DNA of 64,000 nt from CAYSUS01 sp964434165 (GCA_964434165.1 CAYSUS010000001.1:62001-126000), one strand, 5' to 3'; shown: positions 27,107 to 35,856, counted from the first letter of the stretch. The notes: a model not told the origin generated them from the sequence alone. A program made the numbers and translations.

Positions 27107-27820
27107 TCAAAACGCCACGCCCGGGTTGGTGAACCGGAGGGCCGCGTTGTCGTGGTACGTGGCGTATTCGGTGACGATGGCGCCGGCCGGACCGGCGACC
27201 ATGAAGTGCTTGGCCTCGGGCCGGTTGAGCTGCGCGATCTCGTCGATCTCCAGCTTTTGGCACTTGCGCACCGTGATGAACTTCTCCTGGCTCTCGGGTA
27301 GCTCGACCGGGCAGGGCTTGGTCGGCTCGCCCTCGCCAAAGGTGTAGATCGACCCGTGCCGGACCTGCCACGACTCCATCTTCGGCGCCACGCCGGGGAT
27401 CGCCACGTGGGCGTGCTCGACGATCATCTGCCCGGGCAGGAGGAAGATCTCGTGGCCGAAGTAGTCGTATTTCTTGTCGTTGACCCAGAAGATGCCGGCC
27501 ATGCCCACGTGGGCGAAATCGCCCAGGTTGAAGTCGGCGATCCACATCTCCTTCTCCATCTTCCTGGAGATGGGCCAGTGGAACCGCTCGAACATCGCGT
27601 AGTAGGCCTTGCGGGCCTTCTCCGCGTCGAACTTGCCGTCGTCCGAGTAGAAGTCCTCGTTTTTCGGCTTGGGGATGGCACAGACCTTGGTGCATTTGCC
27701 GGCCCCGCCGCAGCACGGCTCGGCAGCGCCGGCGGACTGGGTCAGCCCGGCCGCCAGCAAACCGGCTGCGGAGCCCTGGATCATCCTGCGACGGGAAAGA
27801 AACTTGCCATGGTCGGACAT
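27107..27820 (-). CDS. Tat-exported cupin, D-lyxose isomerase-like
   Basis: Protein of 237 residues. The ATG at 27820 sits 9 nt after GAGGAG, favouring it over an ATG three codons upstream. A Tat signal with SRRRMIQGSAAGLLAAG comes first, then a Cys-rich start of the mature chain (PCCGGAGKCTKVC), then a cupin barrel. The metal-like triad region is IFLLPGQMIVEHAHV (about 137-151). It resembles the DUF1498/D-lyxose ketol-isomerase family by recollection of that family's LPGQ...H.H pattern. It likely isomerises or epimerises a sugar in the periplasm, beside the TIM-barrel epimerase encoded by the upstream gene. Moderate confidence in fold, low in substrate. Confidence 0.7.
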   Translation of the reverse strand: MSDHGKFLSRRRMIQGSAAGLLAAGLTQSAGAAEPCCGGAGKCTKVCAIPKPKNEDFYSDDGKFDAEKARKAYYAMFERFHWPISRKMEKEMWIADFNLGDFAHVGMAGIFWVNDKKYDYFGHEIFLLPGQMIVEHAHVAIPGVAPKMESWQVRHGSIYTFGEGEPTKPCPVELPESQEKFITVRKCQKLEIDEIAQLNRPEAKHFMVAGPAGAIVTEYATYHDNAALRFTNPGVAF

Positions 27821-27920
27821 CGGGTTCATCTCCTCGATCAGGGTCGTAGTGCCAGAGTGAAGTGGATTGCGTGTCGATGAAGACTGTGGACGGGCAGGCC
27901 GTCCCAGGCGACTTGCGGGG

Positions 27921-28871
27921 CTATCCCATCGCCTTGTCGGCGGCCGCGCGGCACTTGGCCAAGCCGGTCCTTGCCACCTCCAGGGCATCCTGCTTCCAGT
28001 AGTCGCGGTTGAACAGCTCCAACGACAGGTAGCCGCGGAAGCCCGTGTCGTGGAGCGTGCGAAGGATCGCCGCCAGCGGGGCGACGCCGTCGCCGGGATA
28101 GACGCGGTGGCTGTCGTTGATCGTCTCGCGCGGCGGATCGGCCGGGTAGTCGTTGATGTGGAAGCAATGCATGGCCGCGCCGCTCAGGATCCGCAATCCC
28201 TCGAAGCTCGACCCGCCCTTGTAGATGTGGTACGCGTCCAGAAGCAGGCAGGCCCTGGGGTGGCCGGCCTCGGACGCCACGAAGGCCGCCTCACCGATCC
28301 GGCTGAGGTTCTGCGACGAGCCCCAGATCTCCAGTTGCGGCGTGACGCCGACCTGCTCGCCGGCCTGGAGGATCGCCCGATAGCGCTCGGCTGCCTTGCG
28401 CAGCTCGAGGCCCGGCTCGCGGTTGGCCCCGGCCGGAGGCGCGGCGATCCACCGACCGCCGATCCTGGCGATCAGGTCCATCTCGCGCTTCAGTTGCTCG
28501 ACGCCGTCGGCCCGCTGCCGATCGTCATCGACGATCCACCGGGCGAAGCCGATGGCGCCGACCACCTCCATGCCCGAGTCCGCGATCTGCTTCCTGAGGT
28601 CCGCGAGCGATCCGCCGGACTCGACGTACTTCTGGACGTCGCCCACCCAGGGCTCGATGCCGTCGTAGCCCGCCTCGGCCGCGGCCTCGACCTGCTTGGG
28701 CACGGGCAGCTTCTGGCCGCGGATCGTGCCCATGTTCAGGGCGAAGCGGAAGGTCTGTTTCGCGCTCTCCGCCGGCGCGGGGCCCCCGACCGCGGCCGTG
28801 GCGGCCACGGCCGCGCCCAGGCAAGCTCCGCTCGAAGCGAGCATCTGGCGTCGATTGACGGGGTAAACCAT
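27921..28871 (-). CDS. Tat-exported sugar phosphate isomerase/epimerase (TIM barrel)
   Basis: Xylose-isomerase-like TIM barrel, 316 residues. Tat-type signal: NRRQMLASSGACLGAAVAAT, processed near APAESAKQ. Barrel strands and metal-site acids are seen at YDGIEPWVG, TPQLEIWGSSQNL, ACLLLDAYHIYKG, CFHINDYPADPP and GYLSLELFNRDYW. Planctomycetes carry many paralogues of this Tat-exported family. The adjacent cupin gene starts 100 bp downstream, so the two may act on the same sugar in the periplasm; creatininase is third. A palindromic repeat lies about 34 bp upstream of the ATG at 28871, in the leader. Confidence 0.88.
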   Translation of the reverse strand: MVYPVNRRQMLASSGACLGAAVAATAAVGGPAPAESAKQTFRFALNMGTIRGQKLPVPKQVEAAAEAGYDGIEPWVGDVQKYVESGGSLADLRKQIADSGMEVVGAIGFARWIVDDDRQRADGVEQLKREMDLIARIGGRWIAAPPAGANREPGLELRKAAERYRAILQAGEQVGVTPQLEIWGSSQNLSRIGEAAFVASEAGHPRACLLLDAYHIYKGGSSFEGLRILSGAAMHCFHINDYPADPPRETINDSHRVYPGDGVAPLAAILRTLHDTGFRGYLSLELFNRDYWKQDALEVARTGLAKCRAAADKAMG

Positions 28872-28904
28872 GGCTGGATCAAGGTGGAGGGGGATGTAAG
28901 GGAG

Positions 28905-28937
28905 AGAGTTCCGAAGTCTTGAAGACTTCGGAACTCT
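28905..28937. repeat. palindromic repeat, copy 4
   Basis: 33-bp palindrome (arm AGAGTTCCGAAGTCTT), essentially perfect, between the antiporter stop (29036) and the TIM-barrel start (28871), both minus. Its transcript would fold just before the TIM-barrel ribosome site. Confidence 0.9.
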
Positions 28938-29035
28938 GCGGTGCCCAGCGCTCCGGCCCCCGCTAACGCTTCGGATCGGGATGGCCGGCGGGTATCCAAC
29001 GATTGTGGTTGGGGCTGCGGGTTTCTGCAAGTCTC

Positions 29036-30856
29036 TCAGGCCGTCTCCGCCTCCTCACCGGCGGCCGCCGGATCGACCAGGCTCACCAGCGTCTGCCCCG
29101 GCTTGGGCGTCGGTGCCCGATCGGCCGTGACCACGCCGAGCCTGTCTCCGTCGATCACGAACAGCACGATGGCCGACGGCCCGTACATCTCGCGGAACGC
29201 GGCGTAGCCGAACTCCTGGGTGATGCGGGTCTTCTTGAGCACCGCCCCCTGCTCCAGGCGCTCGACCAGGGCCCAGTAGGTGGCGTCGTCGCGGAACAGC
29301 GTCCGGCCCGATCCCTCGGGCGACATGCGCTGGTCGCGGTCGTTCTTGCGCACGGGGAGCCGATATACCTCGGAGCGGCCGAACAGCAGCTCGAAGTGGC
29401 GCATGGCCAGCAGGTTCACCTCGTCGTTGGGGGTCACGGCCAGCAGCCGGCCGATGCCCGAGAAGTCGATCTCCTCGCGGGCGTACTCCGAGAGGATGTT
29501 GGCCCAGCAGGTGGCCATCCCGGCCATCCGGGCCGAGGCCAGGTTGCGCTGGTTGGTATCTACCAGCAGGACGTGGAACCCTTCGTCCCGCAGTGCGGCG
29601 GCGAGCTCCCGGGCGACGGAGCCGGCCCCCGCCAGGAGCACGCCCTGGGGATTGGCCTCGGCCACGCCCAGGCGCCGCGCGAGCGGGCCGGCGGTCAGCC
29701 CGTACACGGCCACCGTGCCCACGATGACCAGGAATGTGGCCGCGGCCAGCAGGTCGGCCTGGTCGCGGACCGCCTGGGAGAGGTGCTCCGCCTGTTTCAA
29801 CTCCAGAGCGAAGACCGAGGAGACGGCCGCGGCCACGATCCCCCGCGGGGCCATCCAACAGAGGAACAGGCGCTCGCGGAGGTTCAAGTCCGAGCCGATC
29901 GTGCCCATCATCGCGGCGGCCGGCCGCACCACGAGCACCAGCGCCAAGAGGAACAGGCCCCCAAAAACGCCCAGTTCGGCGATCACCGGGAGCTGGATTC
30001 GCGAGGCCAGCACGATGAACAGACACGAGATGAGCAGCGTGCGGAGGTTCTCCTTGAACTCGATCACATGGTGCAGGTTGACGCTCTTCTGGTTGGCCAG
30101 CACGACGCCCAGAACGGTCACGGCCACCAGGCCCGACTCGCGCAGCACGTGGTTCGAAGCGGCGAACACCAGCACCACGGCCGTCAGCAGGGCCATGTTC
30201 TGCAGGAAGTCGGGGATCCAGTAACGGCGGAGAACAAAGACCAGGATCGCGCCCGGAATCAATCCGAAGAGCGCCCCCACCACCAGGAACATGGCGAGCG
30301 ATCCGGCCGTGGTCAGCGCCGGCTGCTCGAAGCCCCCGATGAGAATGCCGTAGGAGACGATGAACGCCAGGACCGCGCCGATGGGATCATTGAGGATCCC
30401 CTCCCACTTGACGACCGAGGCCACGCGACGGCTGGGACGGATCTGTCGCAGAAGAGGCACGATCACCGTTGGGCCGCTAACCACCAGCACCGCGCCCAGC
30501 AGCGTGGCCACCGCAGGCTCCATGCCCAGGCACCACCGCGCGAACGCCGCGGTCAGCAGCCAGGTCACCGCAATGCCTGCCGTCACCAGGCCCAGCACGG
30601 CCCTGCCCGTGCCTTTGAGCTCGCGGAAGCGGAGGCTCAAGCCGCCTTCGAACAGGACCACCGCCACCGAAAGCGAGACCACGGCCAGAAGCAGGTCGGC
30701 GCCGACGAGGTGGTCGGGGCTGCCGAAGACCCATCCGGCGGCCCCGCCGAACAGCAGCAGCACGAGAATCGCCGGCAGGCCCCAACGCCACGCGATCCAC
30801 TGGGCGGCCAGCCCCAGCCCCAGCACAGCGACGAGGTAATAGATCTGATCGTGCAA
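29036..30856 (-). CDS. CPA1 Na+/H+ antiporter with TrkA-N regulatory domain
   Basis: Cation:proton antiporter of 606 residues. About 12 membrane helices fill the first 390 residues; the ion-binding ND pair of CPA1 members is in EGILNDPIGAVLAF (about 152). Residues about 400-520 are a Rossmann TrkA-N/RCK domain beginning GVLLAGAGSVARELAAAL, which usually binds NAD(H) or nucleotides to gate the transporter. The tail to 606 looks like a second, TrkA-C type domain. It exchanges Na+ or K+ for H+. It starts at the ATG 30856, divergent from the GTPase gene over a 405-bp region. Confidence 0.92.
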   Translation of the reverse strand: MHDQIYYLVAVLGLGLAAQWIAWRWGLPAILVLLLFGGAAGWVFGSPDHLVGADLLLAVVSLSVAVVLFEGGLSLRFRELKGTGRAVLGLVTAGIAVTWLLTAAFARWCLGMEPAVATLLGAVLVVSGPTVIVPLLRQIRPSRRVASVVKWEGILNDPIGAVLAFIVSYGILIGGFEQPALTTAGSLAMFLVVGALFGLIPGAILVFVLRRYWIPDFLQNMALLTAVVLVFAASNHVLRESGLVAVTVLGVVLANQKSVNLHHVIEFKENLRTLLISCLFIVLASRIQLPVIAELGVFGGLFLLALVLVVRPAAAMMGTIGSDLNLRERLFLCWMAPRGIVAAAVSSVFALELKQAEHLSQAVRDQADLLAAATFLVIVGTVAVYGLTAGPLARRLGVAEANPQGVLLAGAGSVARELAAALRDEGFHVLLVDTNQRNLASARMAGMATCWANILSEYAREEIDFSGIGRLLAVTPNDEVNLLAMRHFELLFGRSEVYRLPVRKNDRDQRMSPEGSGRTLFRDDATYWALVERLEQGAVLKKTRITQEFGYAAFREMYGPSAIVLFVIDGDRLGVVTADRAPTPKPGQTLVSLVDPAAAGEEAETA

Positions 30857-31261
30857 CGGAGTCCTTCCAAAGCGGTGCCACGGATGGCTTGTCCACCCGT
30901 GCCGACGGAACGGTTGGTGATTATTGCGCTTGCCGACCCCTCAGGCAATCGGCCCCGGCTGTGAGAAGAAGCCGCGCGGGGCCCCTCCGCCTCCCCCGGC
31001 AGGCAACCCCCTCGCGAAGCTGGAGTGAAAGGCCCCCGATGCCATCGTCCCTGCGTTCTGGTCTATTCTTAGGAAGAGGCCCCCAGAACTAGAATCGCCA
31101 GGACCGGGGCCACGACCGTGAGGGATTGTGCCCCCAAAGAGGGGTGCGCCACAGAAGTCGCTTCCTCGCGGTCGCGGCTCGGTTCCCGGTTCGGGGCTCG
31201 GGTTCTGACGTGCCGTTCCCTCACGGTCGCGGCTCTGGTTTCGACGAGGTAACGACCGCGC
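30857..31261. other. 405-bp divergent intergenic region with dispersed direct repeats
   Basis: Two direct copies of a GC-rich unit containing GGTCGCGGCTC lie at about 31162-31183 and 31216-31240, and the complementary core GACCGTGAGGGA is at 31114-31125. I recall CGCGACCGTGAGGGA-type units as common in planctomycete intergenic DNA (recollection). A TATTCT box at about 31064 might be a -10 element for the GTPase, but no good -35 is present. Confidence 0.55.
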
Positions 31262-33136
31262 ATGCACGCCTCCGCTTCGAGCACCACCGACGACTTCAAG
31301 GCCTGGGCACGGCAGGTCCGCCGGCTCTGCCATGCGCTGGAGCGGCTGGACCCGCACGCCCGGGCGATCGGCATCCCGCCGCCGTCGGGCCAGGAGTGGT
31401 TTGAGCTGTTGCGCCACAAGCTCCTGCCCCAGCTCGAGGCCGAGCCGCTTCTGGTTGTGGCCGTGATCGGCGGCACGAATATCGGCAAATCGGTGATCTT
31501 CAACCACCTGGCCGGCGAAGTGGCCAGCGCTTCCAGCCCGCTGGCCGCCGGCACGAAGCACCCGGTGTGCCTGGTGCCGCCGGGCTTGCGCGAGCCGTCG
31601 GGGCTGCAGGGGCTGTTTGAGGGGTTCACCCTTGAAGCCTGGCGCTCGGCCGATCAGGCCCTGGCCGAGTCGGACGAGAACCTGCTCTTCTGGCGATCGG
31701 GCGAGGCCGTGCCGCCGCGCCTGTTGCTTCTCGACTGCCCCGACGTCGATTCCGACGCGGCGGTCAACTGGCAGCGGGCGCGGAGCATCCGCCAGGTGGC
31801 CGACGTGCTGATCGCCGTGCTCACGCAGCAGAAGTACAACGACGCGGCCGTCAAGCAGTTCTTCCGCGAGGCGGTCGAGGCCGACAAGCCGATCGTGGTC
31901 GTTTTCAATCAGTGCCATCTTGAACTGGACCGCGACTACTGGCCCAAGTGGCTGACCACGTTCTGCTCCGAGACCGGGGCTCGGCCGGAGCTGGTCTATG
32001 TGCTCCCGCACGATCGGGTCGCGGCCGAGTCGCTCCGCCTGCCGTTCTACGGGGTGGGGCCGACGGGGCAGGAACCGCCCGAGCGGCCGTCGAGCCTGCG
32101 CGACGAACTGGCACTATTGCACTTCGACACGATCAAGATCCGCACGTTTCGCGGAGCCCTGCGTCGCGTGCTCGACCCCGAGCAAGGAGCCGGCGGATAC
32201 CTGGCCCTGGTCCGCAACGCGGCCGAGGACTTCGCCGCGGCGGCCGGGGCGCTCCGCGCCAACGAGATGGCCCGCGTGGCCTGGCCCACGCTCCCGGCCG
32301 GAGTGCTGGTCGAGGAGATCCGCCAGTGGTGGGACGCCTCGCGCGAGCCGTGGTCGCGGGCGATCCACGGCTTCTACCGCAACGTGGGCCGTGGCATCGT
32401 CTGGCCGGTGCGCGCGGCGTGGGAGGCCGTGTCCGGGCCGGCGGCCGACCCGGTCGAGTCGTTCCAGCGCCGCGAGCGCGACGCCGTGATCCTGGCCGTG
32501 GAGAAGCTGCTCGACGAACTCGACCGGCTGGCCCAGGTGGGTAACGAGACCTTGCGCCCGCGTTTGTTGCGGCTGCTTGGCGGGCGCGCCCGGGAGCAGC
32601 TCATCGAGCGCGTCCGCAAAGCGCACGAGTCGCTGCCCGCGGTGGACGACGACTACCGCGAATTCCTCGCCGCGGAGCTCGACGCGTGGAGGGCAGCGCG
32701 TCCGCGCGCCGTGGCGTTTCTCAAGTCGCTCGACCACGTGCTGGCCGTGGCACGGCCGGCGATCACCGTCTCGCTGGCCGTGAGCGGATTCGTCTTGGCC
32801 GGCGACCTGGTGGGCCAGGCCGCGGTCCACGCGGCGAGCCAGACGGCCGGCCACGTCGCCACCGAGGTCGCCATTGCCGGCGGCGTGACCGGCGGCGGCG
32901 AGGCCCTGGTGAGCACCACCAGCGAAGGCGTGCGCCAGGCAGCCGGGCGGCTGTTCTTCACGCTGCAGTCTCGCTACGCCCAGCAGCGGGCGGCCTGGCT
33001 GGCCGATTGGCTGGAGCACGAGCTGCTCGGCGAGCTGCTGGCCGAGCTGCGCCGCGGGGCCGAGGTGCCGCAGGCGGCCGCCTTCCGCGAGGTCGAGCAG
33101 ATCCTGGGGGCGCTTACCGAGACGGGAGGCGGGTGA
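31262..33136 (+). CDS. large membrane-associated GTPase
   Basis: P-loop GTPase of 624 residues. P-loop GGTNIGKS (70-77). The switch/G3 region reads LLLLDCPDVDSD with Asp-Cys-Pro-Asp in place of the usual DxxG. The G4 region is VVVFNQCHLELD with NQxH instead of NKxD, so nucleotide specificity may be altered. The C-terminal half is helical, with a hydrophobic stretch (ITVSLAVSGFVLAGDLVG, about 500-517) suggesting membrane contact, similar in plan to dynamin-like or YcjX/HflX-like stress GTPases. Substrate and partner unknown. Single gene; the only co-directional element nearby is a prepilin relic. Confidence 0.8.
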   Translation: MHASASSTTDDFKAWARQVRRLCHALERLDPHARAIGIPPPSGQEWFELLRHKLLPQLEAEPLLVVAVIGGTNIGKSVIFNHLAGEVASASSPLAAGTKHPVCLVPPGLREPSGLQGLFEGFTLEAWRSADQALAESDENLLFWRSGEAVPPRLLLLDCPDVDSDAAVNWQRARSIRQVADVLIAVLTQQKYNDAAVKQFFREAVEADKPIVVVFNQCHLELDRDYWPKWLTTFCSETGARPELVYVLPHDRVAAESLRLPFYGVGPTGQEPPERPSSLRDELALLHFDTIKIRTFRGALRRVLDPEQGAGGYLALVRNAAEDFAAAAGALRANEMARVAWPTLPAGVLVEEIRQWWDASREPWSRAIHGFYRNVGRGIVWPVRAAWEAVSGPAADPVESFQRRERDAVILAVEKLLDELDRLAQVGNETLRPRLLRLLGGRAREQLIERVRKAHESLPAVDDDYREFLAAELDAWRAARPRAVAFLKSLDHVLAVARPAITVSLAVSGFVLAGDLVGQAAVHAASQTAGHVATEVAIAGGVTGGGEALVSTTSEGVRQAAGRLFFTLQSRYAQQRAAWLADWLEHELLGELLAELRRGAEVPQAAAFREVEQILGALTETGGG

Positions 33137-33160
33137 GGTGCCAAAGGGGCGGGGCCGCGC

Positions 33161-33304
33161 GTGTCGTGTGATGCCGAAGGCGTCGCGCCAACCCGCCGCG
33201 GACTGACCCTGGTTGAGCCGCTGGCGGCGATCGCGTTCCTCGGCATCCTCGTCGCGCGGCTGGGACCGACCGGGCGAGGCGCGCGGGCAACCTCCGACAC
33301 CTCG
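33161..33304 (+). pseudogene. prepilin (DUF1559-type) N-terminal relic
   Basis: The reading frame encodes RRGLTLVEPLAAIAFLGILV followed by ARLGPTGRGAR, a decayed version of the type IV prepilin / DUF1559 start whose usual form is RRGFTLVELLVVIAIIGIL and then LLLPAVQAARE. Gly-1 and Glu+5 of the cleavage region survive, but the rest of the 300-odd residue protein is missing; the sequence runs into a palindromic repeat. DUF1559 proteins are massively duplicated in planctomycetes, so a decayed copy is expected. There is no evidence it is expressed. Confidence 0.6.
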
Positions 33305-33324
33305 GAAGCCTTATTCGCCGCCAC

Positions 33325-33355
33325 GACTTCCGAAATCTCGAAGACTTCGGAAGTC
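33325..33355. repeat. palindromic repeat, copy 5
   Basis: Copy of the unit (GACTTCCGAAATCTC, then GAAGACTTCGGAAGTC) between the convergent GTPase and TlpA genes. A related degenerate fragment (CCTCCGACACCTCGGAAGCC) lies just left at about 33291-33310. Confidence 0.85.
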
Positions 33356-33365
33356 TCATGTTCGA

Positions 33366-34022
33366 TCACTCCCCCAGAATCTCCTCCACCAGCGACTCGA
33401 TCTGCTCCGGCATCCCGGGATCGAAGCCGACCCATACGCGGCGGACTCTCGTCTGGCGGTCGAGGACCACGGTGGTAGGGTATCCGCGCAGCTCGTCCAA
33501 CTGGGCGAACGCCTGGCGCGTGACGAAGTCCACGTCCGCGTAGGCGGGCATGTCCAAGCCGCGGTCTTCAAAAAGCCCCTCGGTCTCGGCGCGGAGGATA
33601 TCGATATCCTCCTTCGCTCCGCGCCCGCAGGACACGGCCAGCAGTCGGAAGTCGTCGCGGCCTTTGAAACCGCGGTACAGCTCGGCGAGGTGGGGCAGCT
33701 CGACGAGACACGGCGGACACCAGGTGCCCCAGAAGTTGAGCACCACGACCTTGCCTTCCACGTCGTCGAGCGTGACCGGGGTCTGGGTGTTGACCAGCGG
33801 TTGAAGCTCCAGCGCCTCCAAGCGCTTGCCGACCGCTTCGCCGCCCAGGTCGAGCGGGCCCTGGAGCAAGCGGGGCAAGAACAGGAACGCGGCCGCGGAT
33901 ACCGCGGCAAGGATCAGCAGCCCGACCCAGAAGCTCCCCAGGGCGCCGCCCAGGCAGCCGATTCGGGCCGCGGGGCCCGCCGTGGGGGAAGGGGTTTCCG
34001 GGGTCGGCGGCGATGGGCTCAT
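33366..34022 (-). CDS. TlpA-like thiol:disulfide oxidoreductase
   Basis: Membrane-anchored thioredoxin-fold protein of 218 residues. A transmembrane anchor spans about 29-50 (SFWVGLLILAAVSAAAFLFL), then an AhpC/TSA-TlpA domain follows with the redox site WGTWCPPC (CxxC). The cis-Pro is seen in GYPTTVVLDRQTRV. It should reduce periplasmic disulfides, for example during cytochrome maturation. Its start lies 17 bp after the stop of the upstream paralogue, so they share an operon; the paralogue lacks the Cys pair. Confidence 0.9.
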   Translation of the reverse strand: MSPSPPTPETPSPTAGPAARIGCLGGALGSFWVGLLILAAVSAAAFLFLPRLLQGPLDLGGEAVGKRLEALELQPLVNTQTPVTLDDVEGKVVVLNFWGTWCPPCLVELPHLAELYRGFKGRDDFRLLAVSCGRGAKEDIDILRAETEGLFEDRGLDMPAYADVDFVTRQAFAQLDELRGYPTTVVLDRQTRVRRVWVGFDPGMPEQIESLVEEILGE

Positions 34023-34039
34023 GGCGTTCGGCTCGGGCG

Positions 34040-34681
34040 CTACTCGCCCGCGTTGAGGGGCTCTTCCAGGAGTCGGCCGATCCGCCCGGCGATCTGTCGT
34101 TCAACGCCTTCCCGGTAGCCCGGCCACACGCAGCGAATCGTCCCCTGGCGGTCGGTCAGGTAATTCATAGGGATCGTGTCCAGCCTAGCAACCGCGCGGA
34201 AGCTGTTGGCGGTGGTCCGCTCCGGGTCGGCGTAGATCGTCAGGTCGATCTCCAACTGGTCCAGCAAAGCCTGAACCGAGCTGCGGAGCGTGTCAAGCGA
34301 CACGTCGTCCGACTGGGCGCAGGCGATGGGCACGACGCGGAAGTCGGGCCGGTCGGCGTGCTGGGCGGCCATCTTCGCCAGGTGCGGCAGCTCCTGTCGG
34401 CTTTCGGCGTTCCAATCTCCCCAGAACACCAGGAGCACGACCTGGCCTTGGAGGTCCGCCCGCGTGAGCGGCTTGGCTGCCTCGTCCAGGGTCACCAGCT
34501 CGATGATCGGCAGCTTCTCGTCCACTGCCGCGTGATTTTCGGGCCGCACGACGTTGAACGGCCGGAAGTGGAACACGGCGTACACGAGGACAATCGCCGC
34601 CCCCAAGATCGCGAGATTCACCCAGAAGGCGCGATCCGAGGACTCGGCTTGCCGCGGTTCGACGTTCGGGGGGGCTTCCAT
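34040..34681 (-). CDS. TlpA-like protein lacking the CxxC
   Basis: Protein of 213 residues with the same layout as the downstream TlpA: a membrane anchor (about 22-40: WVNLAILGAAIVLVYAVF) and a thioredoxin-fold domain. Where the active site should be, the sequence reads FWGDWNAESRQELPHL: both Cys of CxxC are replaced (Asn and Ser). It cannot do dithiol chemistry and may be a decoy, chaperone or scaffold for the active partner encoded by the next gene. The start is ATG 34681 (MEAPPNVEPRQ). Confidence 0.82.
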   Translation of the reverse strand: MEAPPNVEPRQAESSDRAFWVNLAILGAAIVLVYAVFHFRPFNVVRPENHAAVDEKLPIIELVTLDEAAKPLTRADLQGQVVLLVFWGDWNAESRQELPHLAKMAAQHADRPDFRVVPIACAQSDDVSLDTLRSSVQALLDQLEIDLTIYADPERTTANSFRAVARLDTIPMNYLTDRQGTIRCVWPGYREGVERQIAGRIGRLLEEPLNAGE

Positions 34682-35022
34682 GGCGGACACCTCGCAGCCG
34701 GAGGGTGGAAAGCGCGCGGCCCGCCGCGCTTCGTCCAACACTCTAGCTATACCATATTGCGGAGGTGGGGCCACGTGCCCCAAGACCTAGCCCCCCTTGC
34801 GGAGCAGTCGGGCCTAGCCGCAATTCCCTGGTGGCAGGGCCGCCGCTTGAAGCCACTCACGCCGCCAGAAAGAATGGTGGACGAAGCCGCCCGGGGCCAT
34901 CCCGGGCTGGGCCATTCCGCGCCGGCCGTGTCGTCCTGGCCAACGCGAATCCAACCTCCCGAGTGCCGGCAGGTGAGACGGGCCGGCTCAGAACCCCCGT
35001 TGCATGGAAGGACCCAGCGAAC
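34682..35022. other. 341-bp divergent intergenic region
   Basis: Between the TlpA-like gene (leftward) and the CYTH gene (rightward). An AT-richer patch at about 34741-34758 (TCTAGCTATACCATATT) could contain a -10 box for the leftward operon, but no correctly spaced -35 is convincing. Otherwise I see no gene or clear structure. Confidence 0.35.
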
Positions 35023-35589
35023 ATGAACTACGAGGTGGAGCAGAAGTTCGCCGCCGCCGATTTGGGGCGGATCGAAGCCGCGCTCCAGGCGATGGGGGCC
35101 GCGATTGCCGAGCCGCAGACCCAGTGCGACCTCTATCTTGCGCATCCCGCGCGGGATTTCGCCGAGAGCGACGAGGCGCTGCGGATCCGCAGAGTCGGCG
35201 AGAAGAACTGCATCACGTACAAGGGCCCGAAGATCGACGAGACGACCAAGACCCGACGCGAGATCGAGCTGCCGATCTCGCCGGGCGCGGATGGGGCCAC
35301 GGCCTGGCGCGGGCTGTTCAAAGCCCTCGGCTTTGCGCCCGTGGCCGAAGTCCGCAAGACCCGCCGCAAGGCAACCGTGGCCTGGCAGGGACGCGAGGTG
35401 GAGATCGCTCTGGATCAAGTCGAGGAAGTGGGCACCTTCGTCGAGCTCGAGTTGAGCGACGACGACGAGGGACTGAACGCCGCGCGGCAGTCGATCGCCG
35501 CCCTCGCGTCCGAGCTCGGACTGTCCGGGGGCGAGCGGCGGAGCTACCTGGAGCTGCTTCTGGACCGCCGCGCCAGGGGCGACGCCTAG
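35023..35589 (+). CDS. CYTH-domain protein (class IV adenylate cyclase-like)
   Basis: Protein of 188 residues with the CYTH signature ExExK near the N-terminus (EVEQKF, residues 4-9), the tunnel-lining basic and acidic residues (ALRIRRVGEKNCITYKGPK; TRREIELPI) and the C-terminal FVELEL and ERRSYLELL strands. CYTH proteins use triphosphate substrates: class IV adenylate cyclase, thiamine triphosphatase or inorganic triphosphatase. Which one cannot be told from sequence. A single gene, divergent from the TlpA pair. Confidence 0.88.
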   Translation: MNYEVEQKFAAADLGRIEAALQAMGAAIAEPQTQCDLYLAHPARDFAESDEALRIRRVGEKNCITYKGPKIDETTKTRREIELPISPGADGATAWRGLFKALGFAPVAEVRKTRRKATVAWQGREVEIALDQVEEVGTFVELELSDDDEGLNAARQSIAALASELGLSGGERRSYLELLLDRRARGDA

Positions 35590-35754
35590 CCGAAATCGAC
35601 AGGCTGCGCCCGGCACGCGGCGACCCCCCTCGATGGAGCCGGTTGAGTGCGTGAAATGTCGTGACTCCCGCCGCGAAAAGGCCGCGAGAACCAGCACCGC
35701 CATTACACCATTTCAGGGGGGCGGCGGTTTGTGGTCGAATGCCGGTCCGTTTCG

Positions 35755-35783
35755 TTGACTCCCCTATGCCCCGCAGTTATACT
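35755..35783 (+). promoter_or_regulatory. strong sigma-70 promoter for the peptide cassette
   Basis: TTGACT (-35), exact 17-bp spacer, TATACT (-10): one of the best promoter matches in the window, and rare in such G+C-rich DNA. It predicts a start near 35790, about 65 nt before the TTG of the peptide gene (about 95 nt if the GTG at 35887 is used). Confidence 0.75.
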
Positions 35784-35856
35784 CCACCCGTAGGCCCATT
35801 GGGTTGAGGGATCGTGTGGGCCTGCGTGTGGCGGTGCGCGTCGAGACGGCCTTACA

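Noticed and set aside
33161..33478. A real type IV pilin gene
   Set aside because: Only the first roughly 45 codons resemble a prepilin; the rest overlaps a repeat and the TlpA gene on the other strand.
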